DNA from: Calothrix sp. HK-06 | GTDB lineage: Bacteria; Cyanobacteriota; Cyanobacteriia; Cyanobacteriales; Nostocaceae | Direction: 5' to 3' | Length of the DNA: 64,000 nt | Assembly: GCF_001904745.1 (NCBI RefSeq) | Contig: NZ_MRCD01000013.1 | Span: 72,191-136,190 of the forward strand | Part shown: positions 56,055-64,000 of the stretch, one piece after another | Layout: the number at the start of each line of letters is the position of its first letter | How positions within the stretch are numbered: the stretch's first letter is position 1 | The notes under the pieces: model-generated | What the model was told of the DNA's origin: nothing | Databases searched by the model: none | What the model saw: only the letters and a program-made list of their open reading frames with translations | Made by a program: the position numbers and the translations under genes

Positions 56055-57236
56055 ATGGCTTACGAAGAATTAGAACTTTCAACACCTACACCTGTTTTGT
56101 CTTGGGCTGGTCATCCTTTAGGGAAGGATGAGTCTAAGATGGCGCAAAATGTGGCTTCGCTACCGTTTGTTTTTAAACATGTGGCATTGATGCCTGATGT
56201 CCATTTGGGTAAAGGCGCCTTAGTTGGCTCAGTAGTTGCTACAAAGGAAGCTGTCATTCCTGCTGCGATCGGTGTAGATATTGGTTGCGGGATGTCCGCG
56301 ATTAAGATGCCATTTAAGGGCGATAAGCTTGAAGGTAAACTCAAAAAGATTCGTCTTGATATTGAAGCAGCTATTCCTACAGGTTTTAATGAAAACCCCG
56401 AAGTTGAAAAAGCTGTAACTAATTGGCAACACTGGCGCCAGTTTAATGATTTGCATCCAGGTGTACAAGACTTGGAAACTAAAGCAATGCGTCAGTTAGG
56501 TTCGCTAGGTGGTGGTAATCATTTTATCGAGGTTTGTATTGATACAGATAACCAAGTTTGGCTAATGCTACACTCTGGTTCACGTAATATTGGTAATAAG
56601 CTAGCTAGCTGTCATATTAATACAGCAAAAGATTTGGCAAAATTGGCTGGTAATAATTTGCCTGACCCCGACTTAGCTTATTTTATTGCTGGTACACCTG
56701 AGTTTGAAGCTTATTGGCGAGACTTACAGTGGGCACAAGAATATGCCAAGGTGAACCGCGATGTTATGATGGCACGCTTTAAGCGAATTATCGAGAAGCA
56801 TTTAGCGGGTGGTAAAGTCACAAAACCTTTACTCGAAGTAAATTGTCATCATAACTATGCTGAAAAAGAAGTACATTTTGGCGAAGAAGTTATAGTAACT
56901 CGTAAAGGTGCCGTGCGCGCACAACAAAATGATTTTGGTATTATTCCTGGTTCAATGGGAGCAAAATCTTACATTGTTAAGGGTAAAGGTTGCGCTGAAA
57001 GCTTTTGCTCGTGTAGCCACGGAGCAGGGCGTTTACTATCTCGAAATAAAGCCAAAAACGTTTATACACTCGATGATTTGATTAAACAAACTGAGGGTGT
57101 AGAATGTCGTAAAGATGAAGAAGTTTTAGATGAAATTCCCGGCGCCTATAAGCCAATAGAGCAAGTAATGAATCAACAAACAGACCTTGTAGAAGTAGTT
57201 GCCACTTTGAAGCAAGTTGTATGTGTGAAAGGATGA
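56055..57236 (+). CDS. rtcB: RNA ligase RtcB
   Basis: 393 residues, a normal length for the bacterial form. Typical RtcB sequence is found throughout: MPDVHLGKGALVGSVVAT, GVDIGCGMSAIK with the metal-binding Cys, GSLGGGNHFIEV, LHSGSRNIGNK, VNCHHNYAEKE, GSMGAKSYIVKGKG, and SCSHGAGR with the guanylylated His. RtcB joins 2',3'-cyclic phosphate and 5'-OH RNA ends using GTP and Mn2+, and acts in RNA repair. No archease or RtcA gene is adjacent. It probably has its own promoter in the 217-base gap upstream. Confidence 0.96.
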   Translation: MAYEELELSTPTPVLSWAGHPLGKDESKMAQNVASLPFVFKHVALMPDVHLGKGALVGSVVATKEAVIPAAIGVDIGCGMSAIKMPFKGDKLEGKLKKIRLDIEAAIPTGFNENPEVEKAVTNWQHWRQFNDLHPGVQDLETKAMRQLGSLGGGNHFIEVCIDTDNQVWLMLHSGSRNIGNKLASCHINTAKDLAKLAGNNLPDPDLAYFIAGTPEFEAYWRDLQWAQEYAKVNRDVMMARFKRIIEKHLAGGKVTKPLLEVNCHHNYAEKEVHFGEEVIVTRKGAVRAQQNDFGIIPGSMGAKSYIVKGKGCAESFCSCSHGAGRLLSRNKAKNVYTLDDLIKQTEGVECRKDEEVLDEIPGAYKPIEQVMNQQTDLVEVVATLKQVVCVKG

Positions 57237-57269
57237 CTTCAATAAATTGGGTTTGTTTGTAATTAATAG

Positions 57270-57381
57270 AATTAATCCCCCCAACTCGCCGCGTGGAAGT
57301 TCAGTTTAAAATGTTTTATTTTCCTGCTTTATAAGCAGTTTAAAAATAATTCTATTCCCCTCCTTATTAAGGGGGGATTTT
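57270..57381. mobile_element. MITE-like element with short inverted ends
   Basis: AATCCCCCC at the left and GGGGGGATT at the right face each other across about 100 AT-rich bases without a gene. The end type resembles the element at 49956-50123. Confidence 0.5.
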
Positions 57382-57485
57382 ATTTGTACCAATGTTACAA
57401 AAAATATGAGAGAATCGTATGGGTCAAAACTAACAACCGTCTAGTTCAGACTTACAATAAGTATAAATGCTCAGAACAGTTTAAG

Positions 57486-58934
57486 ATGTCTGAAAATCGG
57501 CTATCTACAAGTATTGTAGGTTTGGATGAAGTTTTAGAGGGTGGTTTGATTGCTAATCGCGCTTATCTCTTGCGTGGTGGGCCCGGTACAGGAAAGACGA
57601 CGTTAGGGTTACATTTTCTCACAGCAGGCGCCGCTCAAGGAGAACGAACGCTGTTAATTACGTTAGCAGAACCTGGGGAACAGATTTTAAAAAATGGTCA
57701 ACAGTTAGGTTTCGATACTGATGGTGTCACTTTTCTCGACCTTAGTCCAACTTCAAACTTTTTTGCCGAGGTGCAAACCTATGATATTTTCTCTCCAGCA
57801 GAAGTAGAGCGAGAACCGACGACGCAAAGAATTGTTGAGCAGGTAGAGACTCTTAAACCTCAACGTGTTTTTCTTGACTCAATGACGCAATTACGCTATC
57901 TTGTCAGCAATGCGTTTTTGTTTCGCAAGCAAGCATTATCGTTTCTACGTTTTTTGATAGAACAAGGTGCCACAGTATTATTTACTTCCGAAAGCAGTGA
58001 AGAGGCGCCTGACGAAGATTTACAATTTATAAGCGATGGAGTGATTAATCTTAGCTTTTCTAACCAAGAACGAACGCTCTGTGTTAGCAAGTTTCGCGGT
58101 TCTAACTTTCAAAATGGTTTACACTCAATGCGTTTGACTCAAACGGGAATGCAAGTTTTTAAGCGTTTGGTTCCTGAAAAATACCGACAAGAGTTTGTTA
58201 AAGAGGCAATTCCTTCAGGGGTGGTAGAAATCGATGAATTACTGCACGGTGGATTAGAACGTGGGACTATAACTATAATTACAGGTCCTAGTGGTGTAGG
58301 TAAAACAACGTTAGGACTTCAGTTTATGAAAGAAGCAGCAGGGCGAGGTGAACGTTCGGTTGTTTACACATTTGAAGAGTGGAGAGAAACGCTATTACAT
58401 CGATGTGAAGCAATTAATATTCCTGTTCGTATTATGATGGAACGTGATATACTTTCACTTGTCCAGGTAGAACCCTTACATTATACTCCTGATGAGCTAG
58501 CAAGTTTGATTCGTCATGAAGTTGAGACACAGCAAACAAAGATTGTAATGATTGATAGTATCTCTGGCTATCGTTTGTCATTACGGGGTAATGATTTAGT
58601 TACCCATATTCACGCACTTTGTAAGTATTTACAAAATATGGGTGTTGCAGTATTGTTAATCAACGAAGTAGAAAGCATTACAGGTGAATTTAAAGCAACG
58701 GAAAATAATATTAGTTATTTAGCTGACAATATTGTATTTTTACGCTATATCGAAATCAAAGGAGAAATGCGACGCGCAATTGGAGTACTTAAAAAACGGT
58801 TAACTAATTTTGAGAAAACTTTGCGCGAGTTTGAAATTAGCCGCTACGGGATTAAAGTTGGTAAGCCACTTACGAATTTACGTGGTATTCTCAAAGGTAT
58901 ACCCGATTTTTTAGACTCGTCAGATTTCAAATAA
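57486..58934 (+). CDS. KaiC-like two-domain ATPase
   Basis: 482 residues from ATG 57486 (MSENRLSTSIVGLDEVLEGG); the frame extends upstream but through repeat sequence. Two RecA/KaiC domains are present: the first with Walker A RGGPGTGKTTL and Walker B QRVFLDSMTQ, the second with GPSGVGKTTLG and KIVMIDSISGY. Both have the Gly-Leu-Asp-Glu-style entry (GVVEIDELLHGGLERG). It lacks the KaiC C-terminal tail that binds KaiA, so it is a KaiC relative and not the clock protein itself. A histidine-kinase gene follows 37 bases on and probably shares its transcript, so the pair may be a signalling unit. Confidence 0.92.
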   Translation: MSENRLSTSIVGLDEVLEGGLIANRAYLLRGGPGTGKTTLGLHFLTAGAAQGERTLLITLAEPGEQILKNGQQLGFDTDGVTFLDLSPTSNFFAEVQTYDIFSPAEVEREPTTQRIVEQVETLKPQRVFLDSMTQLRYLVSNAFLFRKQALSFLRFLIEQGATVLFTSESSEEAPDEDLQFISDGVINLSFSNQERTLCVSKFRGSNFQNGLHSMRLTQTGMQVFKRLVPEKYRQEFVKEAIPSGVVEIDELLHGGLERGTITIITGPSGVGKTTLGLQFMKEAAGRGERSVVYTFEEWRETLLHRCEAINIPVRIMMERDILSLVQVEPLHYTPDELASLIRHEVETQQTKIVMIDSISGYRLSLRGNDLVTHIHALCKYLQNMGVAVLLINEVESITGEFKATENNISYLADNIVFLRYIEIKGEMRRAIGVLKKRLTNFEKTLREFEISRYGIKVGKPLTNLRGILKGIPDFLDSSDFK

Positions 58935-58971
58935 TTATTCTTTGTGCAGATAGCTGGTAAAAAATCCGTTT

Positions 58972-60510
58972 ATGAGTCGTATTCTAATTTTATTAGAGCA
59001 TACAGAGAATCGGCGCCTGCTATCTGACTGGTTACAGCGTTATCACGAGGTCATAATTGGAGATGCGGTTGTACTAACACGATATGCAGTTCCTTTACTT
59101 GATGATAAATTTGATCTCTGTATAATGGATGGTGTTGCATTAAACCATCTATGGGAATGGGTACGGGCCAGAAAACAAGCAGAATCGCCTGTTTTTCTTC
59201 CCTTTCTTCTATGTACAATGTGTTCTGATGTAAAATTGCTTACCCGTGAGTTATGGCAAAGCATTGACGAATTAATTACTAAACCAATTGAAAAGCGAGA
59301 ATTACACGCGCGTCTAGAAATGCTGTTACGTTCGCGTCAACTTTCGCTAGAGCTTAATGCCAGTAATATAAAATTACAGCAGGAAATAGCCGAGCGCGAA
59401 CAAGCTGTATCATTATTGCGTCAAAGTGAACTGCGTTTTAGACGTATTGTTCAATCGAGTATTGTTGGTATTGTCATTGCCGATTTTGATGGTAATATTC
59501 ACGAAGCAAACGATACTTTTTTGCAAATAATCGGTTACACACGACAAGAACTAGAAGCTGGCAAAATTAGTTGGATTGATATGACACCAAGTGAGTATTT
59601 GCCACTCGATGAACAAGCAATTGAGCAAATGAAAGCAACGGGTGATTATACTGTATATGAAAAAGAATATATTCGTAAAGATGGCAGTCGTGTTCCAGTT
59701 TTGGTTGGTCCAATACAAATTGATCCCGAACAGCCAGATGTCGTTGCTTTTATCCTTGACATTACAGAACGTAAAATTGCCGAACTCGAAACCCAAAAAG
59801 CATTAGAACAAGAAAGAGAACTTAACCAACTAAAATCTCGCTTTGTTTCAATGGTCAGCCATGAGTTTCGTAATCCCCTTAATATTATACAGGGTTACAC
59901 TGCTTTACTCGAAAAACAAGGTGCCGGATGGTCACAAGAAAAACAAGCAGAAGTATTACAAAAGATAAGAAAATCAGTTAATAACGTAGTAGGTTTATTA
60001 GATGATGTTTTAGTAATTAGTAAAGGACAAATCACCAGCCAAGCATTCAACCCAACTACAATAAACCTGAAGCAATTTTGTCAAAACCTAGTTGCAGAAA
60101 TGCAATTGGTTGCTAACCCTAAACATCAAATCTGCTTACTGGTGCCAGAGCAGGAAATTGAAGTTAACTTAGATGAAAAAGCGTTACAACAAATGTTACA
60201 TAATTTATTGTCAAACGCCATAAAATACTCACCGCAAGGAGGAGATATATTATTTGAACTCACTTATCAAGATAAAGCAATAACATTTAAAATCGAAGAC
60301 AAAGGCATTGGCATTTCTACAGAAGATCAGCAAAATTTATTTGAGTCATTCTATAGAGCCAAAAATGTTGGCAATATTCCCGGTACCGGATTAGGATTAG
60401 CCATTGTCAAGCAAGCAGTAGAATTGCATCAAGGTGAAATAAACGTAACCAGTAACCTGGGTACAGGTACAACATTTGCAATCACAATTCCCGTTGATTC
60501 ACAAATGTAG
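58972..60510 (+). CDS. receiver-like/PAS hybrid sensor histidine kinase
   Basis: 512 residues. Residues ~1-125 resemble a response-regulator receiver: the Asp in DLCIMDGVALN and Lys in LITKPIEKREL are there, but the N-terminal acidic pair is missing (LILLEHTENRR), so phosphorylation is doubtful. A coiled linker is followed by a PAS domain (~148-270, RRIVQSSIVGIVIADFDGNI), a HisKA box with the acceptor His (FVSMVSHEFRNPLNIIQGYT), and a complete HATPase (NAIKYS, DKGIGIS, GTGLGLAIVKQ). No output regulator lies downstream. Coupling to the KaiC-like ATPase upstream is likely. Confidence 0.92.
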   Translation: MSRILILLEHTENRRLLSDWLQRYHEVIIGDAVVLTRYAVPLLDDKFDLCIMDGVALNHLWEWVRARKQAESPVFLPFLLCTMCSDVKLLTRELWQSIDELITKPIEKRELHARLEMLLRSRQLSLELNASNIKLQQEIAEREQAVSLLRQSELRFRRIVQSSIVGIVIADFDGNIHEANDTFLQIIGYTRQELEAGKISWIDMTPSEYLPLDEQAIEQMKATGDYTVYEKEYIRKDGSRVPVLVGPIQIDPEQPDVVAFILDITERKIAELETQKALEQERELNQLKSRFVSMVSHEFRNPLNIIQGYTALLEKQGAGWSQEKQAEVLQKIRKSVNNVVGLLDDVLVISKGQITSQAFNPTTINLKQFCQNLVAEMQLVANPKHQICLLVPEQEIEVNLDEKALQQMLHNLLSNAIKYSPQGGDILFELTYQDKAITFKIEDKGIGISTEDQQNLFESFYRAKNVGNIPGTGLGLAIVKQAVELHQGEINVTSNLGTGTTFAITIPVDSQM

Positions 60511-60556
60511 AGATGCGTTCACGCAGTGTCCCGCAGGGAATATATCGCGTCTTATC
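60508..60556. repeat. GTAGAGA...CGCGTCTTA repeat
   Basis: A longer, less regular member of the GTAGAGAC family between two convergent genes. It touches both stop codons. Confidence 0.5.
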
Positions 60557-61139
60557 CCTCCCAAATTTGTAGTTGCCTTGATGCTGCAACGAAGCAGTTA
60601 ATAACCTTTGGTGGATAAATAAAATGGTCGTAAGCAAGTGCCATCAGTCTTGCTGCTTCACAATAAGGTACTGTTCCAATTCCTGTTCCTAAACCAGGAC
60701 AAACTACGCTGTTGATTGGATGATTGGAATTCTTGTTATGTTGTCGAATTGCTAATAGCATTGCCCACATTGCTATATATGGTACATCAGTATTTTTAAT
60801 AATCATTGGCACCCGCATTGTAGGAGTATGTGCCAAAAAAGGATGCTTTGGATGTCCAGTTTCAATAATAAATGATGTACCAACTGGTTGTTCACCTAGG
60901 TAATCTTCAAGTATTCGCTCTTGTACTCTATTTTCTAGAGAAACACCAAAGAACTTGATAATTGCTGCATCCATACCACCGTCCATCATACCAAACGAAT
61001 TAGCAGGACTTACTAAGCAATCAAATTCTGTTAGCTGCTCAAAGTAACTATTGACTATTTCAACATTAGGGAAGTAAGCGAAGTATTCTTGAAACGCAGT
61101 ATATAGCGAGTAGTCAGGTGCCACGAGTATTAGTTTCAT
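60552..61139 (-). CDS. macro-domain protein
   Basis: 195 residues. The macro (ADP-ribose-binding) fold is indicated by FDCLVSPANSFGMMDGG near residue 40-55 and VVCPGLGTGIGTVPYCEAARLM near 145-165. Between them lies GTSFIIETGHPKHPFLAHTPTM. Such proteins bind or remove ADP-ribose, or process related phosphoesters; some belong to phage or defence loci. Here the neighbours are a kinase gene and a MITE, with no ADP-ribosyltransferase. The assignment to the fold is good, the substrate is open. Confidence 0.85.
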   Translation of the reverse strand: MKLILVAPDYSLYTAFQEYFAYFPNVEIVNSYFEQLTEFDCLVSPANSFGMMDGGMDAAIIKFFGVSLENRVQERILEDYLGEQPVGTSFIIETGHPKHPFLAHTPTMRVPMIIKNTDVPYIAMWAMLLAIRQHNKNSNHPINSVVCPGLGTGIGTVPYCEAARLMALAYDHFIYPPKVINCFVAASRQLQIWEG

Positions 61140-61225
61140 ATCTATGATTGTAGCTTGACATCAGCGCATCTGTCTGCATAAAAGAGGGGTGGGTTTACTA
61201 TATTGTAGTCAAGATTGAAGATTTT

Positions 61226-61361
61226 GGGTTAACTCACATCTTGCACCAGTCCGAGAAACCGGGCTTCTTGAGAAATATTTTGCGCGCGTACCCCTAGTTT
61301 TTCGTAAAGAAGCCCGGTTTCTTTGAGCTTGTTGACAATGGTGCAAGATATAAGTTAACCC
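61226..61361. mobile_element. nested-palindrome MITE-like element
   Basis: Outer arms of 23 bases (61226-61248 and 61339-61361, starting GGGTTAACT) match at about 20 positions. Inner palindromes AGAAACCGGGCTTCT (61254-61268) and AGAAGCCCGGTTTCT (61308-61322) are complementary to each other. The 136-bp unit has no coding frame and would fold as one long hairpin. Confidence 0.75.
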
Positions 61362-61420
61362 GCCCTTACGATATCCGCTCTTACGATATCCGCCCTACTA
61401 TACCTGCGTTTACGATATTT
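61361..61420. repeat. tandem TTACGATATCCGC repeats
   Basis: About three ~15-bp units with TTACGATATC directly next to the MITE-like element. The remaining 61421-61675 includes a 67-codon minus-strand frame that I do not trust, and the PPK2 promoter. Confidence 0.6.
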
Positions 61421-61675
61421 ACCAAGGTTTGCTGTAACCAACCGTGTGCAGAGTCTTTCTTAGGCGCCTTCATGCAAAACAAACAAATCAAAATTAAAAC
61501 TTCATCCATAACCCGCATACCAGATATTCTTGCACGCTGCTGCGACGATAAACCTGTATTATAAATGATTACGAATTGTTTCAAAACGTGTGGAAATACG
61601 CTCTAGGCAGAGGCAATGTTCATTCATCTTTCTTAGGGTAATAAACAATGAAAGTCCTCCACTGATAAAACTCTT

Positions 61676-62626
61676 ATGGGTATGCAAAGCAATCTACCAA
61701 ATATTCCGACTACCACCTCTAATACATCAGAAGTGAAACAAGCGGCAACAAAAGCAACAACCGATGTAGCTTCAGAAATGGAACCAGAGAAAACTGTAGT
61801 AGACAAGTTGCCACCAAAACCAGACTATCCTCGCTATCGAGTTCGACCAGAAGAGCCAATTGTTTTAGCTTCACTTGACCCAGACGAGTGCGAGGAATAT
61901 AAAAAAAAGAAGCATGTTGAAGAGGAACTGGAATATCAACGTCAGCGTATTCAGAATCTACAAGAACGTTTGTATGCAGAGCATCAGCGTAGCTTACTGA
62001 TTGTGCTGCAAGCAATGGACACAGGTGGCAAAGATGGTACGATTAAACACGTTTTTGGCGGACTTAATCCTCAAGGTTGTCAAGTGTGGTCTTTCAAAAA
62101 GCCTAGTGAAGACGAGTCAAACCATGATTTTTTGTGGCGTTACCATCAACGGGCGCCGCAACGGGGTATGATTTCTATTTTCAACCGCTCTCACTATGAA
62201 GATGTGTTGGTGGTACGGGTGAAACAGTTAGTAGCCAAGGAAGTTTGGCAGGAGCGCTATCACCTAATTAATGAATTCGAGCATATGCTTACTCTTAATA
62301 ACATTAGAGTAATTAAGTTTTTCCTTCATATTTCCAAAGATGAACAAAAACGGCGCCTAGAAAGTCGCTTGGAAGACCCGAATAAGCATTGGAAATTTTC
62401 GAGCAATGATATAAAAGAGCGTAAGTATTGGGATGATTACCAAATAGCTTTTCAGGATGCAATTAATAATTGCTCAACCGCTTATGCTCCGTGGTATGTT
62501 GTGCCAGCAAACAAAAAGTGGTATCGCAACTTAGTAGTCGCCCGTACTATAGCTGATACATTAGAATCAATGAACCCTCAATACCCCCCAGCAGAAGTAG
62601 GTCTAGAAAGTATTGTAATTGATTGA
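61676..62626 (+). CDS. polyphosphate kinase 2 (PPK2) family protein
   Basis: 316 residues. A low-complexity N-terminus (~50 residues, Thr/Ala/Pro-rich) precedes the PPK2 domain. Its Walker A is LQAMDTGGKDGT, and the lid and catalytic parts read GLNPQGCQVWSFKKPSEDE, FLWRYHQRAPQRG, FNRSHYEDVLVVRV, FFLHISKDEQKRRLESRLED and YAPWYVVPANKKWYRN. PPK2 enzymes use polyphosphate to phosphorylate nucleotides (AMP, ADP or GDP). The single-domain form here fits the class I or III enzymes; which nucleotide is used cannot be told from sequence alone. Confidence 0.93.
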   Translation: MGMQSNLPNIPTTTSNTSEVKQAATKATTDVASEMEPEKTVVDKLPPKPDYPRYRVRPEEPIVLASLDPDECEEYKKKKHVEEELEYQRQRIQNLQERLYAEHQRSLLIVLQAMDTGGKDGTIKHVFGGLNPQGCQVWSFKKPSEDESNHDFLWRYHQRAPQRGMISIFNRSHYEDVLVVRVKQLVAKEVWQERYHLINEFEHMLTLNNIRVIKFFLHISKDEQKRRLESRLEDPNKHWKFSSNDIKERKYWDDYQIAFQDAINNCSTAYAPWYVVPANKKWYRNLVVARTIADTLESMNPQYPPAEVGLESIVID

Positions 62627-62653
62627 TTGATTAAGTTTAAAGTTCTAAAACCT

Positions 62654-62683
62654 CGTAGAGATGAAACATGTCTCGTCTCTACG
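62654..62683. repeat. GTAGAGA...TCTCTAC palindrome
   Basis: CGTAGAGA and TCTCTACG enclose a short spacer, 28 bases after the PPK2 gene; a likely terminator. Confidence 0.65.
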
Positions 62684-62709
62684 TGTATTCAATATCAGTA
62701 GTTACATAG

Positions 62710-62829
62710 ATTAATGCAATAGTTCAGCAGATAAAGTTTTATTCAGAGTGTGTTTATGCTGCTTGCGAGATTAGCGAATTAGAAGAACTCGTTCGTCCTT
62801 ACCTCCGCTCCGAATTGTTGAGAGCATGA
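62710..62829 (+). pseudogene. possible short coding remnant
   Basis: A 39-codon frame without ATG start ends YAACEISELEELVRPYLR then SELLRA and a TGA. It reads like a protein C-terminus, with regular charged helix spacing, but I cannot name the family. The rest of 62684-63060 is AT-rich and should carry the promoter of the next gene. Confidence 0.25.
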
Positions 62830-63060
62830 CTTAAAACTATATTCTAACATCACAATTATCTGTATTTTTTCAGTATATCTACGGTACTGTTTAAATTTTT
62901 TGTTTCATCAAACCTTATATATCAAAATTTTTTTGCGAATTTATCTCTAACTCGATACAAATATATTTTTTAGTTAAAAATATTACCTGTACTCTACTCA
63001 GATAGCTTTTCTATATGCCAGATTATCTATAGCAAACATACAAAAGAAGTGTATAAATCA

Positions 63061-63783
63061 ATGCTTACTTTGAAAACACTATCATTAGCTTTAGTAGGAA
63101 CAGCAGTTATTTTTATGGGTGCTAACCCAGCAAACGCGGTTAGCCTAACAAGAGGAGGTTCTACCCCTGTTGCTGGAGAAGGTCAAAAGACCAATATTCA
63201 AGGAGCTAAAACTATTGACTTTAATGATGGGATAGCACCTTCTTCTGGTAATGTCACTTACTCTGCAACTAATGGAATTGTCCAAGGAAATGTAAGTGGT
63301 CAATACGCTAGCCCATTTGGTAATACCAGTAAATATTTAACAATTTCCCCAAAAGGTGATAAAGATAATGGTCAGGATTTTGCCGGAAACACAGGTGATG
63401 TAACTATTAGCTTTGCTTCTGCTCTTGATTACTTCGGCTTCTACTGGGGGTCAGTAGACACATATAATTTTGTAGATGTCTATAGCGGAGGAAGTCTTCT
63501 CAAAAGATTCAGTGGTTTAGATGTTCCAGGCGCCCCTGCGAATGGTGAGCAAAGTGGCGACGCAAATAATGTTTACGTTAATTTATTAGCAGATAAAGGG
63601 CAGACTTTCGATAAAGTTGTGATGAGATCAACTGGTCGTGCGTTTGAAACTGATAACCATAGTTATAGAGTTGCTTCCGTCCCTGAACCTACTTCTGTTT
63701 TAAGCTTAGTTGCTTTCGGCACCTTGGGTGCAGGGTCATTCATCAAGCGCAAATCAAAAAATGCACAATCTTTGGGATTCTAG
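63061..63783 (+). CDS. PEP-CTERM sorting-domain exported protein
   Basis: 240 residues from ATG 63061 (a GTG at 63049 is possible). A signal peptide spans residues ~1-27 (TLSLALVGTAVIFMGANPANA). The middle is a beta-rich domain (TIDFNDGIAPSSGNVTYSA, VTISFASALDYFGFYWGSVD). The C-terminus has the PEP-CTERM signal: VPEPTSVLS, a hydrophobic helix (LVAFGTLGAGSFI) and a basic tail (KRKSKN). Such proteins are exported and processed by an exosortase, often ending up in the extracellular matrix. No exosortase is in the window. Confidence 0.9.
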   Translation: MLTLKTLSLALVGTAVIFMGANPANAVSLTRGGSTPVAGEGQKTNIQGAKTIDFNDGIAPSSGNVTYSATNGIVQGNVSGQYASPFGNTSKYLTISPKGDKDNGQDFAGNTGDVTISFASALDYFGFYWGSVDTYNFVDVYSGGSLLKRFSGLDVPGAPANGEQSGDANNVYVNLLADKGQTFDKVVMRSTGRAFETDNHSYRVASVPEPTSVLSLVAFGTLGAGSFIKRKSKNAQSLGF

Positions 63784-64000
63784 ATGCTCTCTTAATTGAT
63801 TTAGTTTGAGTTTTTTAAAGGGGTTGCTAAATTAGCCTATTTTTAACTAGTTTTAGCCGCTGATTCATAATGCATCTACGCAACCCTTTTTCAAATCTCG
63901 CCATTTATTAAAATACCAACTTTATATCTTATAAATTATAATATACTCTCATTAGTATTTTTTCATAATCTTTTTTAATAATAAAACTTGATTTTTATTT
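63784..64000. other. AT-rich end of the window
   Basis: 217 bases without a gene or clear structure. Confidence 0.4.

Noticed and set aside
61381..61584. A 67-codon minus-strand frame upstream of PPK2.
   Set aside because: It overlaps the tandem TTACGATATC units and shows no signal, domain or ribosome site that I can support.

Overview
The window comes from a filamentous, probably heterocyst-forming cyanobacterium (Nostocales-like). The evidence is gene content: a thylakoid-type FtsH, XisH/XisI fdxN-element excision factors, nitrogenase-cofactor scaffold genes, TPR-CHAT proteins, a PEP-CTERM protein, a KaiC-like ATPase, and STRR-type short tandem repeats. By eye the DNA is about 40% G+C. The usual cyanobacterial HIP1 octamer (GCGATCGC) was seen only once, whereas GGCGCC was seen about 95 times, so GGCGCC appears to take the place of HIP1 here.

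Layout. 0-2.4 kb: 3' part of a TPR-CHAT gene. 2.5-14.4 kb: mostly housekeeping genes (a degenerate sensor kinase, two BON lipoproteins, a peptidoglycan-binding protein, ftsH, a secreted protein, gltX, a membrane protein, an SGNH hydrolase, topA). 14.8-16.3 kb: xisH-xisI, then pentapeptide and histidine-kinase remnants. 16.3-22.4 kb: Rieske oxygenase, a divergent nifE/nifN-like pair, a Crp/Fnr regulator and two Mop/TOBE molybdate-type binding proteins, plus another kinase remnant. 22.6-26.1 kb: class A beta-lactamase-like hydrolase, small genes, a frameshifted gene, a membrane GTPase. 26.2-33.3 kb: a filamentous-haemagglutinin-like exoprotein in an apparent operon with an exported TPR-CHAT protein. 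33.9-38.2 kb: a double-glycine leader peptide, a C39-peptidase ABC exporter and an HlyD adaptor, which form an export system. 38.5-44.2 kb: surface-polysaccharide genes (fcl, gmd, sugar transferase, glycosyltransferase, epimerase-like). 44.4-51.4 kb: an orphan gene, a ZnuA-like lipoprotein without its metal ligands, a Cys-rich secreted peptide, a WD40 protein, small zinc-ribbon and membrane proteins, and two tandem LRR-type paralogues split by a MITE. 51.4-52.1 kb: a collapsed CRISPR-Cas locus (3' end of cas6, 5' end of cas4, two repeats with one spacer). 52.3-64 kb: a modular secreted protein, a broken coiled-coil gene, HAD hydrolase, methyltransferase, rtcB, a KaiC-like ATPase with a histidine kinase, a macro-domain protein, PPK2, and a PEP-CTERM protein.

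Genes that probably work together: nifE/nifN-like with the Crp and Mop proteins (metal-dependent cofactor assembly and its control); the leader peptide with the C39 exporter and HlyD; haemagglutinin with CHAT; gmd with fcl (GDP-fucose); the KaiC-like ATPase with its downstream kinase. Intergenic spaces carry several families of dispersed palindromes (AGAAACCNGGTTTCT, GTAGAGAC...GTCTCTAC, GGTGGGCA..TGCCCACC) and MITE-like elements. The most notable items are the Cys-to-Ser change at the cluster-ligand position of the NifE-like protein, the vestigial CRISPR-Cas locus, the ligand-less ZnuA paralogue, the leader-peptide export locus, and the GGCGCC abundance. All calls are from reading the sequence only; no database search was run.
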